The notes under the pieces were generated by a model that made no database searches, had not been told where the DNA came from, and saw only the letters and a program-made list of their open reading frames with translations. The translations under genes were made by a program, and so were the position numbers. 64,000 nucleotides of DNA from Bacillota bacterium. GTDB lineage: Bacteria; Bacillota; Clostridia; Lachnospirales; Lachnospiraceae. This document shows, piece after piece, positions 24,886 through 33,894 of this stretch; within the stretch, counting starts at the first letter, position 1, and every line of letters starts with the position of its first letter. The stretch lies in the NCBI GenBank assembly GCA_023407575.1, contig JAEYLX010000033.1:62001-126000 (forward strand), read 5' to 3'.

Positions 24886-26250
24886 ATGATTAATATACAT
24901 GAAGTCATTGAAACAAATAAGATGATTGAACAGGAGAATCTCGATGTCAGGACGATTACTCTTGGCATCAGCTTATTGGATTGTGCAGATCCAAATCTTG
25001 AGGAGTTAAACCGTAAGGTTTATGACAAGATTACCACCACGGCGAAAAATTTGGTATCAACTGGAAATACCATCCAAAAAGAATATGGAATTCCAATTGT
25101 AAATAAGAGAATCTCTGTAACACCAATTTCGTTGGTGGGAGCTGCTGCTTGTAAATCCATTGAGGATTATGTTACCATCGCTAAGACCTTGGATCGTGCT
25201 GCTAAAACGGTAGGAGTAAACTTCATTGGTGGTTATTCTGCTTTAGTGAGTAAAGCAATGACAGCTAGTGATGAATTACTTATTAAATCAATTCCATTAG
25301 CCTTAAGCCAAACAGAGCGAGTATGCAGCTCTGTCAATGTTGGTTCAACCAAGACGGGTATTGATATGAATGCAGTTAAGTTATTAGGAGAAATCATTCT
25401 GACAACTGCTGAATATACAAAGGATAGAGATTCCATTGGTTGTGCAAAATTAGTGGTATTTTGCAATGCACCGGATGATAACCCATTTATGGCAGGCGCT
25501 TTCCATGGTGTTACGGAAGGTGATGCGGTGATTAATGTTGGTGTAAGTGGACCAGGCGTAGTTAAGAAAGCTTTAGAATCCGTTCGAGGAGCTGACTTTG
25601 AGACTCTGTGTGAAACCATTAAAAAGACAGCATTTAAAATAACACGAGTTGGACAACTGGTAGCACAGGAAGCTTCAAGACGACTTGGAATTCCTTTTGG
25701 TATTATAGATTTATCCCTTGCACCTACACCAGCTGTTGGTGATAGTGTTGCTGAGATTCTTGAGGAGATTGGTCTTGAATATGTAGGAGCTCCAGGTACA
25801 ACTGCCGCTCTTGCTTTATTAAATGACCAGGTGAAAAAGGGTGGTGTCATGGCTTCTTCCTATGTTGGAGGGCTTAGTGGTGCATTTATTCCCGTTAGTG
25901 AAGATCAGGGAATGATTAACGCAGTTGAAGCAGGTGCGTTAACCATTGAGAAGCTGGAAGCAATGACCTGTGTATGCTCTGTTGGACTTGATATGATTGC
26001 AATTCCAGGAGATACAAAGGCAACTACGATTTCTGGAATAATCGCTGACGAGATGGCAATTGGTATGATCAATCAAAAGACCACAGCGGTTCGTATCATC
26101 CCGGTTATTGGGAAAACGGTTGGAGAACGTGTGGAATTTGGTGGTCTCCTTGGATATGCTCCTGTTATGAAGGTAAATGCTTTTGGTTGTGATAACTTTA
26201 TTAACCGAGGTGGTAGAATTCCTGCCCCAATTCACAGTTTTAAGAATTAA
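24886..26250 (+). CDS. UPF0210 / PFL family protein
   Basis: This 454-aa protein belongs to the UPF0210 (DUF711) family, with no firmly assigned function. The conserved Gly-rich stretches such as [27 protein letters not shown] and [15 protein letters not shown] are present. TGGAGG at 24875-24880 is 5 nt before the ATG at 24886, so the ATG at 24874, which overlaps the ribosome site, is not used. It forms a pair with the ACT protein upstream. Confidence 0.93.
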   Translation: MINIHEVIETNKMIEQENLDVRTITLGISLLDCADPNLEELNRKVYDKITTTAKNLVSTGNTIQKEYGIPIVNKRISVTPISLVGAAACKSIEDYVTIAKTLDRAAKTVGVNFIGGYSALVSKAMTASDELLIKSIPLALSQTERVCSSVNVGSTKTGIDMNAVKLLGEIILTTAEYTKDRDSIGCAKLVVFCNAPDDNPFMAGAFHGVTEGDAVINVGVSGPGVVKKALESVRGADFETLCETIKKTAFKITRVGQLVAQEASRRLGIPFGIIDLSLAPTPAVGDSVAEILEEIGLEYVGAPGTTAALALLNDQVKKGGVMASSYVGGLSGAFIPVSEDQGMINAVEAGALTIEKLEAMTCVCSVGLDMIAIPGDTKATTISGIIADEMAIGMINQKTTAVRIIPVIGKTVGERVEFGGLLGYAPVMKVNAFGCDNFINRGGRIPAPIHSFKN

Positions 26251-26291
26251 AAATATAGTAATTATACAAAACCAAGCTCTCGCCAAACAAT

Positions 26292-26348
26292 AATATTTAA
26301 TAAATTACCCTTTGAAACCAAGCTTACACGGCTAATTTATTAAATATT
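26292..26348. repeat. Perfect 16-bp AT-rich inverted repeat
   Basis: AATATTTAATAAATTA at 26292-26307 is exactly inverted at 26333-26348 around a 25-nt loop. It lies shortly after the UPF0210 gene. A T-rich tail is lacking, so a terminator role is uncertain. Confidence 0.6.
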
Positions 26349-26357
26349 CTAATTCAT

Positions 26358-26384
26358 GACAAGTGAAACGACTTGTCGTTTCAT
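26358..26384 (-). repeat. Copy 1 of a small dispersed hairpin repeat
   Basis: The reverse strand reads ATGAAACGACAAGTCGTTT then CACTTGTC, nearly the same as 62389-62417 on the plus strand. It forms GACAAGT/ACTTGTC and TGAAACGAC/GTCGTTTCA hairpins. Both copies lie in intergenic DNA. Confidence 0.55.
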
Positions 26385-26426
26385 CTTGTTGGTTCTGAGT
26401 AGTTGAAAAATGTAAATAATTAACTT

Positions 26427-26500
26427 GAACCGAGCCGAATCATCCGTCGTCTAATGATATGTGACAACATTACAACAGGATATTGGTTCTCGGTTCTTTC
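26427..26500 (+). other. Long-loop inverted repeat ahead of pepD
   Basis: GAACCGAG at 26427-26434 and CTCGGTTC at 26489-26496 are perfectly inverted around a 54-nt loop and followed by a short pyrimidine stretch. It may be part of a leader RNA for the peptidase gene. Confidence 0.35.
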
Positions 26501-26547
26501 ATAAGTTATGGGAAACTCACAAAATTTAATGAAAGGTGTGTGCTATA

Positions 26548-28026
26548 ATGAATAAGAACTTAGAACAGGTCGATTATAAGGGGATATTTAAACACTTTAG
26601 TGCAATTTCAAAAATACCGAGGGGGTCGGGAAATGAGAAAGAGGTAAGTGATTATCTGGTTTCTTTTGCAAAGGAAAATAATTTAGAACACTATCAGGAT
26701 GAGGCGAATAATGTAATTATGATTAAAGCGGCTACTCCAGGATATGAAAATGAGCCTGCCATTATCCTTCAGGGACATATGGACATGGTTTGTGAAAAGT
26801 TGAAAGAGCATACTCATGATTTCTTAAAGGATGAAATCTCTTTAATTCTTGAGGGTGATTATTTACATGCGGAGGGCACTACTCTAGGAGCGGATGATGG
26901 TGTTGCTGTTGCTTATATTATGTCTTTGCTTACCGATGATGCTTTAGAACATCCAAGATTAGAAGCCATTATAACCACGGATGAAGAGGTTGGTATGCAT
27001 GGTGCTAAAGCCCTTGATTTGTCCAAACTTCAGGGCAAGTATATGATAAACATAGACTCTGAGGAAGAAGGATATATCTTATGTAGTTGTGCAGGAGGAT
27101 TAACGGGCACAAGTACAATTCCAATTAAACGTGTTTCTAGCTATGGTAAAAAGGTTAAAGTAAGTCTGATGGGAATGCTTGGTGGACACTCGGGTATTGA
27201 CATTGTAAATCATAGAGCAAATGCAACAAAGCTGTTGGGTAGATTACTTTTTGATTTAAGAGAATTAACCTCATTTGGATTAGTGCATATGCAAGGTGGT
27301 TTTAAGGATAACGTAATTCCACGTGAGGCATATGCGGAATTATTAATTATATCAGAAGATGCAAATGAATTAAAGGAAGGCTACAACAACCTTAAAAATC
27401 ATGTTGCAAATATAATGAAGAAATATAAGGAAGAGTATTCAGCAAGTGAACCTGATTTAGCATATGAAGTTGAGGATATGGGTGAGGACACCTTTGATGT
27501 GATGCATCCAGCTTCCTTTGAAAAAATGATATTTATGTTAATCAATATGCCAAACGGTGTACAGGTAATGAGTTCTCACATAGATGGATTGGTAGAAAGC
27601 TCTTTAAATATGGGTATTTTTAAAACGGAAGCAGATAGAGTCGAGTTATTTACCTCTGTAAGAAGCTCCCTAAGTAATTATAAGTACTTCTTAAGCAATC
27701 GATTAAACTACCTGACAAGTTTTCTTGGAGGAGATTATGTTGTTCGCTGGGAATATCCTGCTTGGGAATATAAAAAAGATTCAAAACTGAGAGACCATTG
27801 TCAAAAATGGTATCGTAATTTATATCAAAAGGATATGAAGGTGGAAGCAATTCATGCAGGATTGGAATGCGGTTTGATTGCGGAAAAAATTCCAGGCATC
27901 GATATTGTATCCATTGGTCCTGACATTACAGCGGTTCATACTGTTGAGGAAAAGATGAGTGTATCCTCCACCATTCGTGTGTATCAATTCCTAGAAAAGA
28001 TAATTAGCGACAAAATCGGGGAATAA
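26548..28026 (+). CDS. pepD: Aminoacyl-histidine dipeptidase (M20 family, PepD-like)
   Basis: This 492-aa cytosolic dipeptidase has the M20 metal-binding and catalytic motifs GHMDMVCEK, LGADDGVAVAY and TTDEEVGMHG. PepD enzymes split Xaa-His and other dipeptides using two zinc ions. The ATG at 26548 has AAAGGTG nine nt upstream; an in-frame GTG at 26536 overlaps that site. The upstream gap is rich in inverted repeats. Confidence 0.93.
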   Translation: MNKNLEQVDYKGIFKHFSAISKIPRGSGNEKEVSDYLVSFAKENNLEHYQDEANNVIMIKAATPGYENEPAIILQGHMDMVCEKLKEHTHDFLKDEISLILEGDYLHAEGTTLGADDGVAVAYIMSLLTDDALEHPRLEAIITTDEEVGMHGAKALDLSKLQGKYMINIDSEEEGYILCSCAGGLTGTSTIPIKRVSSYGKKVKVSLMGMLGGHSGIDIVNHRANATKLLGRLLFDLRELTSFGLVHMQGGFKDNVIPREAYAELLIISEDANELKEGYNNLKNHVANIMKKYKEEYSASEPDLAYEVEDMGEDTFDVMHPASFEKMIFMLINMPNGVQVMSSHIDGLVESSLNMGIFKTEADRVELFTSVRSSLSNYKYFLSNRLNYLTSFLGGDYVVRWEYPAWEYKKDSKLRDHCQKWYRNLYQKDMKVEAIHAGLECGLIAEKIPGIDIVSIGPDITAVHTVEEKMSVSSTIRVYQFLEKIISDKIGE

Positions 28027-28054
28027 TGACGTTCTACTTTTAGGAGATGAAAAG

Positions 28055-29575
28055 ATGGATAAGGAAAAAGAAAATTCTTCATTTGATATCGAGAATGATC
28101 CAGATTTCAATGAGAATTTTTACAAGAATATTGAAAGAGCATTAGGGGACCACGTTAATTTGAAAGAAGAAGCAAAGCAAAATGATACTGATGTAAGCTC
28201 GGAGGAGGTTAAAGAAACTAGTCCAGAGAATGAGAAGGAAGAGTTACCAATTGATAAAAGCAGTGCCTTGGAAGAAGAGATAGAAGAGTCTGCAGATAAA
28301 GAAAGCGCAGCCGCATCGGTGGCTACCAGCCTTGTATCTGAAGATGATATCGAAGACGAGTTAATTGGGATTAACTCCTCCTTGGCTAAGCAGATATCAG
28401 ATGAGCTTAACACAATAGACACTGAAAAAAATACGAAGAAAAAGAAAATTCTATTAAAAATTCAGAGTGGTATTGTACTTTCCTTACTTTGTATCATTGG
28501 ATTTGCTTTTCTACTTGGATTTACGAAACCTGGCAATAAGCTCTTAATGAGCATGGGGGTCAATTTAAGTGGTACACTTTGGGCAGCATGGACTGGTAAT
28601 TTTGATGATGGAACAGATGTTGTTGAAGATGTTGACTATTTAGATGAAGATGATTTGACTTCTGAAGGTGAGGAAATCGATGTCAGTACCATTGTATGGC
28701 CAAATCATCTTGGAGAAGGCAGAAAAGAAGAAGGTGTTTATAACATCCTCTTACTAGGTGAAGAAGCTATTGGATCAGGTTCCGGTCGTGGCCGTACAGA
28801 CGTTATTGTTATAGCTACCATGAATACCAATAATAAATCAGTTAAGTTAACTTCCTTAATGAGAGATTCCTTTGTGCAAATTCCAGGCTATAATGATAAT
28901 AAATTGAACACAGCCTATGAAAAGGGTGGCCTTGATTTACTCTACCAGACAATTGCATTAAATTATGATTTGCATTTGGATGGTTGTGTTTTGGTAAACT
29001 TTGAAAACTTTGAAGAAATTATTGATAAGTTAGATGGACTGGAAATAACATTAACTGCTGGTGAAGCAAAGTACTTGAATTCGACAAATTATATTTCTAA
29101 CCCTGCTTATCGTAATGTTAAAGAAGGGACACAGTTACTCAACGGTAATCAGGTACTTGGTTATAGCCGTGTACGTAAGAGAGCTACAATCACAGGAAAT
29201 AATAATGACTATGGTAGAACGGATAGGCATCGTATCGTGCTAAATGCTATCTTTGATAAGTATAAGACGGAAAGTAAAACAAAATTAGCATCTATGATTC
29301 TTGAATTACTTCCAATGATTAAAACCGATATTGACAGTAAAGGCTTTCAAATGCTATTAAATACTTTTATTGAAATGGGTACAATGGATATGTCGCAGTT
29401 AAGAGTACCTGTAGATGGTGCCTTTAATGATCAAATGAAAGTTCGTGGAATGTCCGTTTTAATACTGGAATGGGATGCAAATATAGAGGCTCTTCATAGT
29501 TTTATTTTTGGAGATGATACTACCCAAAGTGTGGTACCAGAACATACGGAAGATGGCGAAACTACAACAAATTAA
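28055..29575 (+). CDS. LytR-CpsA-Psr (LCP) family protein
   Basis: This 506-aa protein has an unusually long acidic cytoplasmic N-terminus (about 1-125, many Glu/Asp/Ser), one membrane helix (about 136-156), another acidic linker, and then an extracellular LCP domain with LTSLMRDSFVQIPG and the downstream YSRVRKRATITGNNNDYGRTDRHR region containing the conserved arginines. LCP proteins transfer undecaprenyl-linked glycopolymers to peptidoglycan. A terminator follows at 29651. Confidence 0.92.
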   Translation: MDKEKENSSFDIENDPDFNENFYKNIERALGDHVNLKEEAKQNDTDVSSEEVKETSPENEKEELPIDKSSALEEEIEESADKESAAASVATSLVSEDDIEDELIGINSSLAKQISDELNTIDTEKNTKKKKILLKIQSGIVLSLLCIIGFAFLLGFTKPGNKLLMSMGVNLSGTLWAAWTGNFDDGTDVVEDVDYLDEDDLTSEGEEIDVSTIVWPNHLGEGRKEEGVYNILLLGEEAIGSGSGRGRTDVIVIATMNTNNKSVKLTSLMRDSFVQIPGYNDNKLNTAYEKGGLDLLYQTIALNYDLHLDGCVLVNFENFEEIIDKLDGLEITLTAGEAKYLNSTNYISNPAYRNVKEGTQLLNGNQVLGYSRVRKRATITGNNNDYGRTDRHRIVLNAIFDKYKTESKTKLASMILELLPMIKTDIDSKGFQMLLNTFIEMGTMDMSQLRVPVDGAFNDQMKVRGMSVLILEWDANIEALHSFIFGDDTTQSVVPEHTEDGETTTN

Positions 29576-29650
29576 AATAGAAAAGAATAGAATAGATTGC
29601 TTTAAAGTATGACATTAGATAATAAGAGTTAGGCCAAATGACGATATTCT

Positions 29651-29702
29651 ACAAGTGCAGTTAGTTTCGAAATGATGAGAGGCTAAGTGCACTTGTTTTT
29701 CG
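29651..29702 (+). terminator. Intrinsic terminator after the LCP gene
   Basis: ACAAGTGCA at 29651-29659 pairs with TGCACTTGT at 29688-29696, followed by TTTTTC. Confidence 0.82.
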
Positions 29703-29790
29703 CTCGAATATTCTTCCTTAGACAAACATATAATTTTGTGACTCCTATCCAACTGGAGCTCTTTCTTAGGAAGAAGAATTCGAGGTGTTT

Positions 29791-30774
29791 ATGCCATATA
29801 ATGAGATCACAAGGAAACTAGCTGCCAATAACAGAGCGTTGCAAAAGGTAATTAGAAAGGGAAGATCTATTACTAAGAGAAGGTCTATTACCAAGAAAAG
29901 ACGAATTATTGATAGAGGTATCCTGTTTTTATTTATTCTTAGTTTTTCATTCCTTGTTGTTATCGCTCTTGAACATAGATTAATTTCATCACATTTAATA
30001 ATTAATAATGTTCTGCAGGAAGGAATTAATTATGATGCCTTTCGCGAAATGAAATTAGACAAAAAGGCAATAGAGAAAGCAGAGAATAAAATAAGTCACA
30101 TATTAAAAAATAAACCTAAACTTGCTTCCCTATCTTACTTTGATACAATGGGATATATTACCTTTAGTATGATGGCGAGTAATTATGATTTGATAAATAA
30201 CTCTCTCGTTAGTGAAGCTACCTTTCTTAAGGGAATTCACGAGATTAAAGAGAACGAAGCCTTTCAGGAATTGTATGGGTATTACAGTGCAGTATTATCA
30301 GGGCTGCAATACTTTCCGGTCCCTAAGTTAGAAACAGCAGAGGTGACCTACGCGGATTCTTGGTACCAACTTAGAACTTATGGTGGGAATCGCAGGCATG
30401 AGGGGTGTGACCTAATGGCTTCTAACAACAAACGAGGTTTCTTTCCTATTATCAGCATTACAGAAGGGGTCGTCGAAAAAATGGGTTGGCTGGAACAGGG
30501 AGGATATCGGATCGGGATACGTACAGAGGAAGGCGGTTACTTCTATTACGCACATCTATTCTCCTTTGCACCTGAATTACAGATAGGAGATACTGTATTA
30601 GCGGGCCAGTTATTAGGATTTATGGGGGATAGTGGCTATGGGCCAGAAGGAACCATAGGACAGTTTGATGTACATCTTCATCTTGGAATTTATGTGAATT
30701 CAAGTATAGGTGAAATGAGCATAAATCCCTTTCAAATTCTAAAAATATTAGAAACAAAAAGAAAGCTTTACTAA
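29791..30774 (+). CDS. M23-family (LytM-type) peptidase, membrane-anchored
   Basis: This 327-aa protein has a basic N-terminus, one membrane helix (about 43-60), a helical middle and a C-terminal LytM domain with zinc-ligand motifs HEGCD and DVHLHLG. Such enzymes cut peptidoglycan crosslinks or activate other hydrolases. The basic N-terminus carries an imperfect 18-bp tandem duplication (29863-29880 and 29881-29898) giving repeated RSITK. The ATG at 29791 is chosen; GTG at 29785 overlaps the GAGGTG ribosome site. Confidence 0.88.
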   Translation: MPYNEITRKLAANNRALQKVIRKGRSITKRRSITKKRRIIDRGILFLFILSFSFLVVIALEHRLISSHLIINNVLQEGINYDAFREMKLDKKAIEKAENKISHILKNKPKLASLSYFDTMGYITFSMMASNYDLINNSLVSEATFLKGIHEIKENEAFQELYGYYSAVLSGLQYFPVPKLETAEVTYADSWYQLRTYGGNRRHEGCDLMASNNKRGFFPIISITEGVVEKMGWLEQGGYRIGIRTEEGGYFYYAHLFSFAPELQIGDTVLAGQLLGFMGDSGYGPEGTIGQFDVHLHLGIYVNSSIGEMSINPFQILKILETKRKLY

Positions 30775-30844
30775 ATCGTTAAGAATAGGGTATACTTATT
30801 CAGTGATAAATGAGAAAAGTATAAAAGTACTACCAGGAGAATTC

Positions 30845-32032
30845 ATGGAAGTTTATTTAGATAATTCAGCAACAACTAAAATTACTGAAAAAGTGCGCGA
30901 CAAGGTGATTACAGCACTTTACGAGGATTATGGCAATCCTTCCTCCATGCATCGATTAGGAGTGAAAGCCGAACAGTATCTGAAGGAATCTGCTAAAATT
31001 ATAGCAAATAGTTTAAAAGTAGAGCCAAAGGAGATTATATTTACTTCGGGAGGTACTGAAGCGAATAATTTGGCTATTATCGGAACTGCAATGGCAAATA
31101 AGCGAAGAGGTAACCATATTATAACCTCTAGAATAGAACACCCGAGTGTGCATCAACCTGTTGTATATCTGGAAGAGCTGGGCTTTGAAGTAAGCTTTGC
31201 ACCAGTTGATTCTACAGGGAAAATTAATATAAATCAGCTAGTTGAACTGATTAGAGAAGATACGTTATTAGTCTCAATCATGTATGTGAATAATGAAATT
31301 GGTTCTGTTCAAGAAGTTGCAGAAATAGGAGCGGCAATCAAAAACAGAAAGAAAGATATTATTTTTCATGTTGACGCAGTACAAGCCTTCGGCAAATATC
31401 GTATTAATCCAAAGAAAGAGAACATCGATCTCTTGAGCTTTAGCGGACATAAGATACATGGACCCAAAGGGGTAGGTGCACTCTATGCCAGTGAGAAAGT
31501 AAAAATAAAGCCCGTTCTGCTGGGAGGCGGACATCAGGGAGGTCTACGTTCCGGAACAGAGAATGTGGCTGGTATTGCTGGCTTGGGACAGGCAGTTGTA
31601 GAACTTTATCAGAATTTTGATAAAAAGATTTCCCATATGTACGAACTAAAGCAGAGATTTTTACAGGAGGTCAGTAAGCTGGAAGGCGTTACAGTGAACG
31701 GGATTCCCTTAGAATGTACCAAGGAATTTGAACTTGAGCATCTTAAGAAAACAGCCCCTCATGTGATGAATGTCAGCTTTTCTGGAGTAAGAAGTGAAGT
31801 GTTCTTGCATTCCCTGGAGGAGAAAGGAATTTATGTTTCCTCTGGTTCTGCTTGCAGTACACATCATACAACACCCAGTGTTACATTGACAGCAATAGGC
31901 TTATCTAAAGATTTGATGGATGCCACACTTCGTTTTTCAATGTCAGACAATACCACGAGGGAAGAGATTGAATATACCTTAGAGCAGATTGCATTCATTT
32001 TGCCTAAGTTAAGAAGATATACAAGGAAATAA
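30845..32032 (+). CDS. Cysteine desulfurase (NifS/IscS family)
   Basis: This 395-aa PLP enzyme removes sulfur from cysteine as a persulfide. The cofactor lysine lies in FSGHKIHGPKG and the catalytic cysteine in SGSACSTHH. The start at 30845 matches the family opening MEVYLDNSATT and has AGGAGA just upstream; an ATG-less extension from 30803 is not conserved. thiI follows, so this enzyme most likely feeds sulfur to tRNA 4-thiouridine synthesis. Confidence 0.95.
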   Translation: MEVYLDNSATTKITEKVRDKVITALYEDYGNPSSMHRLGVKAEQYLKESAKIIANSLKVEPKEIIFTSGGTEANNLAIIGTAMANKRRGNHIITSRIEHPSVHQPVVYLEELGFEVSFAPVDSTGKININQLVELIREDTLLVSIMYVNNEIGSVQEVAEIGAAIKNRKKDIIFHVDAVQAFGKYRINPKKENIDLLSFSGHKIHGPKGVGALYASEKVKIKPVLLGGGHQGGLRSGTENVAGIAGLGQAVVELYQNFDKKISHMYELKQRFLQEVSKLEGVTVNGIPLECTKEFELEHLKKTAPHVMNVSFSGVRSEVFLHSLEEKGIYVSSGSACSTHHTTPSVTLTAIGLSKDLMDATLRFSMSDNTTREEIEYTLEQIAFILPKLRRYTRK

Positions 32033-32124
32033 GGGATCACAAAATAGAGTATGAACTACTTGTGATAAAATGTTGCTGGGTCTATAACAGACTATAGGCA
32101 CTTAAAGGGAGGAAATTATATATT

Positions 32125-33300
32125 ATGTTTAAAGCATTTTTAATTAAGTATGCTGAAATTGGACTCAAAGGTAATAACCGATATATGTTTGAAAACGCGT
32201 TGCGCGATCGTATTAAAGAAGCCTTAGATCGAATCGGCGAATATGTGGTAAGCAAAGAACAGGGTAGAATCTTTGTAGAGTGTCCGGAAAGTTATGATTA
32301 TGATGAAACGGTAGCAGCTTTACAGAAGGTATTTGGTATATCCTCTATCTGCCCGGTGGCTGTGATTGAAAGCTCCGAGTGGGAGGTATTGACCCAGGGA
32401 GTAGGTGATTATGTAGAGCGAATGTATCCTGACAAAGCATTTACTTTTAAAGTTGAGGCAAAACGTGCGGATAAGAATTATAAATACACATCACCTGAAA
32501 TATGTATTGAAATGGGGTCATATTTGTTAAAGAGATTCCCTGAAATGAAGGTTGATGTACATGTGCCATCCATCCGTATTACCGTAGAGGTTCGTACAAA
32601 ATGCTATGTTTATTCTATTATTATTCCAGGTCTTGGTGGAATGCCGGTAGGTTGTAACGGAAAGGCTATGCTCCTTCTGTCAGGTGGCATTGATAGCCCG
32701 GTAGCAGGTTATATGATCTCCAAGCGTGGTGTTTCCATGGCGGCGACCTACTTCCATGCTCCTCCATATACCAGTGAGAGAGCAAAACAAAAGGTAGTGG
32801 ATTTGGCAGAGAAAATATCAAAATATACGGGACAGATTAAACTTTTTGTAATTAATTTTACGGATATCCAATTATACATTTATGAACAATGCCCTCATGA
32901 GGAGCTAACGATTATCATGAGAAGATATATGATGAAAATAGCAGAGAAACTTGCAGAGCAGGAAAAATGTCTCGGTCTCGTTACGGGTGAAAGTATTGGA
33001 CAGGTAGCAAGTCAGACGATGCAGAGTCTAGCTGCAACCAATGAGGTTTGTAATATGCCGGTGTATCGTCCTTTAATTGCCTTTGATAAGAAGGATATTG
33101 TAGATATTGCGAAAGAGATAGATACCTTTGAAACCTCTATATTGCCATTTGAGGATTGTTGTACAATTTTCGTTGCGAAACATCCGGTAACAAAACCAAG
33201 TGCTAAGGTAATCCGTTATTCAGAAAAGAAATTAGAAGAAAAGATTGAAGAGTTGATTGCAACGGCTTTTGAAACAGTAGAAGTAATTACAGTGGGTTAA
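32125..33300 (+). CDS. thiI: tRNA 4-thiouridine synthetase ThiI
   Basis: ThiI, 391 aa, has a ferredoxin-like/THUMP N-terminal half (about 1-165) and a PP-loop ATPase with LLSGGIDSPVAGY. It adenylates U8 of tRNA and accepts sulfur from the desulfurase encoded upstream. As in other Firmicutes, the C-terminal rhodanese domain of the E. coli enzyme is absent; a Cys pair occurs in EDCCTIF. GGGAGG precedes the ATG. Confidence 0.95.
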   Translation: MFKAFLIKYAEIGLKGNNRYMFENALRDRIKEALDRIGEYVVSKEQGRIFVECPESYDYDETVAALQKVFGISSICPVAVIESSEWEVLTQGVGDYVERMYPDKAFTFKVEAKRADKNYKYTSPEICIEMGSYLLKRFPEMKVDVHVPSIRITVEVRTKCYVYSIIIPGLGGMPVGCNGKAMLLLSGGIDSPVAGYMISKRGVSMAATYFHAPPYTSERAKQKVVDLAEKISKYTGQIKLFVINFTDIQLYIYEQCPHEELTIIMRRYMMKIAEKLAEQEKCLGLVTGESIGQVASQTMQSLAATNEVCNMPVYRPLIAFDKKDIVDIAKEIDTFETSILPFEDCCTIFVAKHPVTKPSAKVIRYSEKKLEEKIEELIATAFETVEVITVG

Positions 33301-33307
33301 ACCCGAT

Positions 33308-33350
33308 AGGCGGTATCCTGAATAACATTAAATATGCAGGATACCGCCTT
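33308..33350 (+). terminator. Hairpin terminator after thiI
   Basis: A perfect 13-bp stem, 33308-33320 with 33337-33349 (GGCGGTATCCTG arm), with a 16-nt loop. The T tract is weak. Confidence 0.7.
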
Positions 33351-33453
33351 ATATAAGAATATTAATTTTATGATTATAAATTTGAGTACCAAAGCTAGCT
33401 CATACCTATGTGCTAAGTACTTTTTATGCAATAGGATGTACTTCTTATTACAT

Positions 33454-33484
33454 AAAAAAAGAGGCTGACAATTGGCAACCTCTT
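33454..33484 (-). terminator. Terminator of the HPr-like gene (minus strand)
   Basis: On the minus strand AAGAGG..TG pairs with CA..CCTCTT and runs into seven T (complement of 33454-33460). It lies 12 nt beyond the HPr-like stop. Confidence 0.8.
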
Positions 33485-33495
33485 GGTAATACGTA

Positions 33496-33729
33496 TTATT
33501 CAACAATGTAAGGTTTTAGGATAGCAAGAATATTATCTAAGTCTGCCTCACTATGGACATTCAGGTCTATAACTTTTGATAAGTCAAGACTGAAAATACC
33601 CATTATGGATTTTGCATCTATAACGTATCTACCAGAAACCAAATCAAAATCGGTATCAAATTTTGTTACGTCATTTACGAATGCCTTTACCTTATCAATT
33701 GAGTTTAATGATATTTTTACTGTTTTCAT
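33496..33729 (-). CDS. HPr-like protein lacking the phosphorylatable histidine
   Basis: This 77-aa protein aligns by eye with HPr of the phosphotransferase system. The region KSIMGIFSLDL (S41) corresponds to the regulatory Ser46 region, but where HPr has the active His15 in GIHARPA this protein has SIDKVKA, with Asp12 in place of His. It therefore cannot pass phosphate as HPr does and may act in regulation, like Crh in Bacillus. It has its own promoter (33745-33800 region), AAAGGAGG ribosome site and terminator. It sits alone on the minus strand. Confidence 0.8.
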   Translation of the reverse strand: MKTVKISLNSIDKVKAFVNDVTKFDTDFDLVSGRYVIDAKSIMGIFSLDLSKVIDLNVHSEADLDNILAILKPYIVE

Positions 33730-33759
33730 AATGATTCCTCCTTTATTTACTATAGTTAT

Positions 33760-33795
33760 ATACTATAATTTAGCAAAATAAAAGTCAATATACAA
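33760..33795 (-). promoter_or_regulatory. Promoter of the HPr-like gene (minus strand)
   Basis: Read on the minus strand, TTGACT is followed after 17 nt by TAGTAT, about 35 nt before the AAAGGAGG ribosome site. Position is approximate to a few bases. Confidence 0.5.
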
Positions 33796-33894
33796 AGTAG
33801 ATAAAAAAAGGTGGAAAAGTTGTATAGGTAGGCAAAGAATAACCATATTATGTAAAATCTATGTGAATTATTTAGGAAAGGAAATAGAGATACA

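Noticed and set aside
25233..25850. A 205-codon minus-strand frame inside the UPF0210 gene
   Set aside because: It is the antisense shadow of a well-conserved gene, with no ribosome site and no known family.
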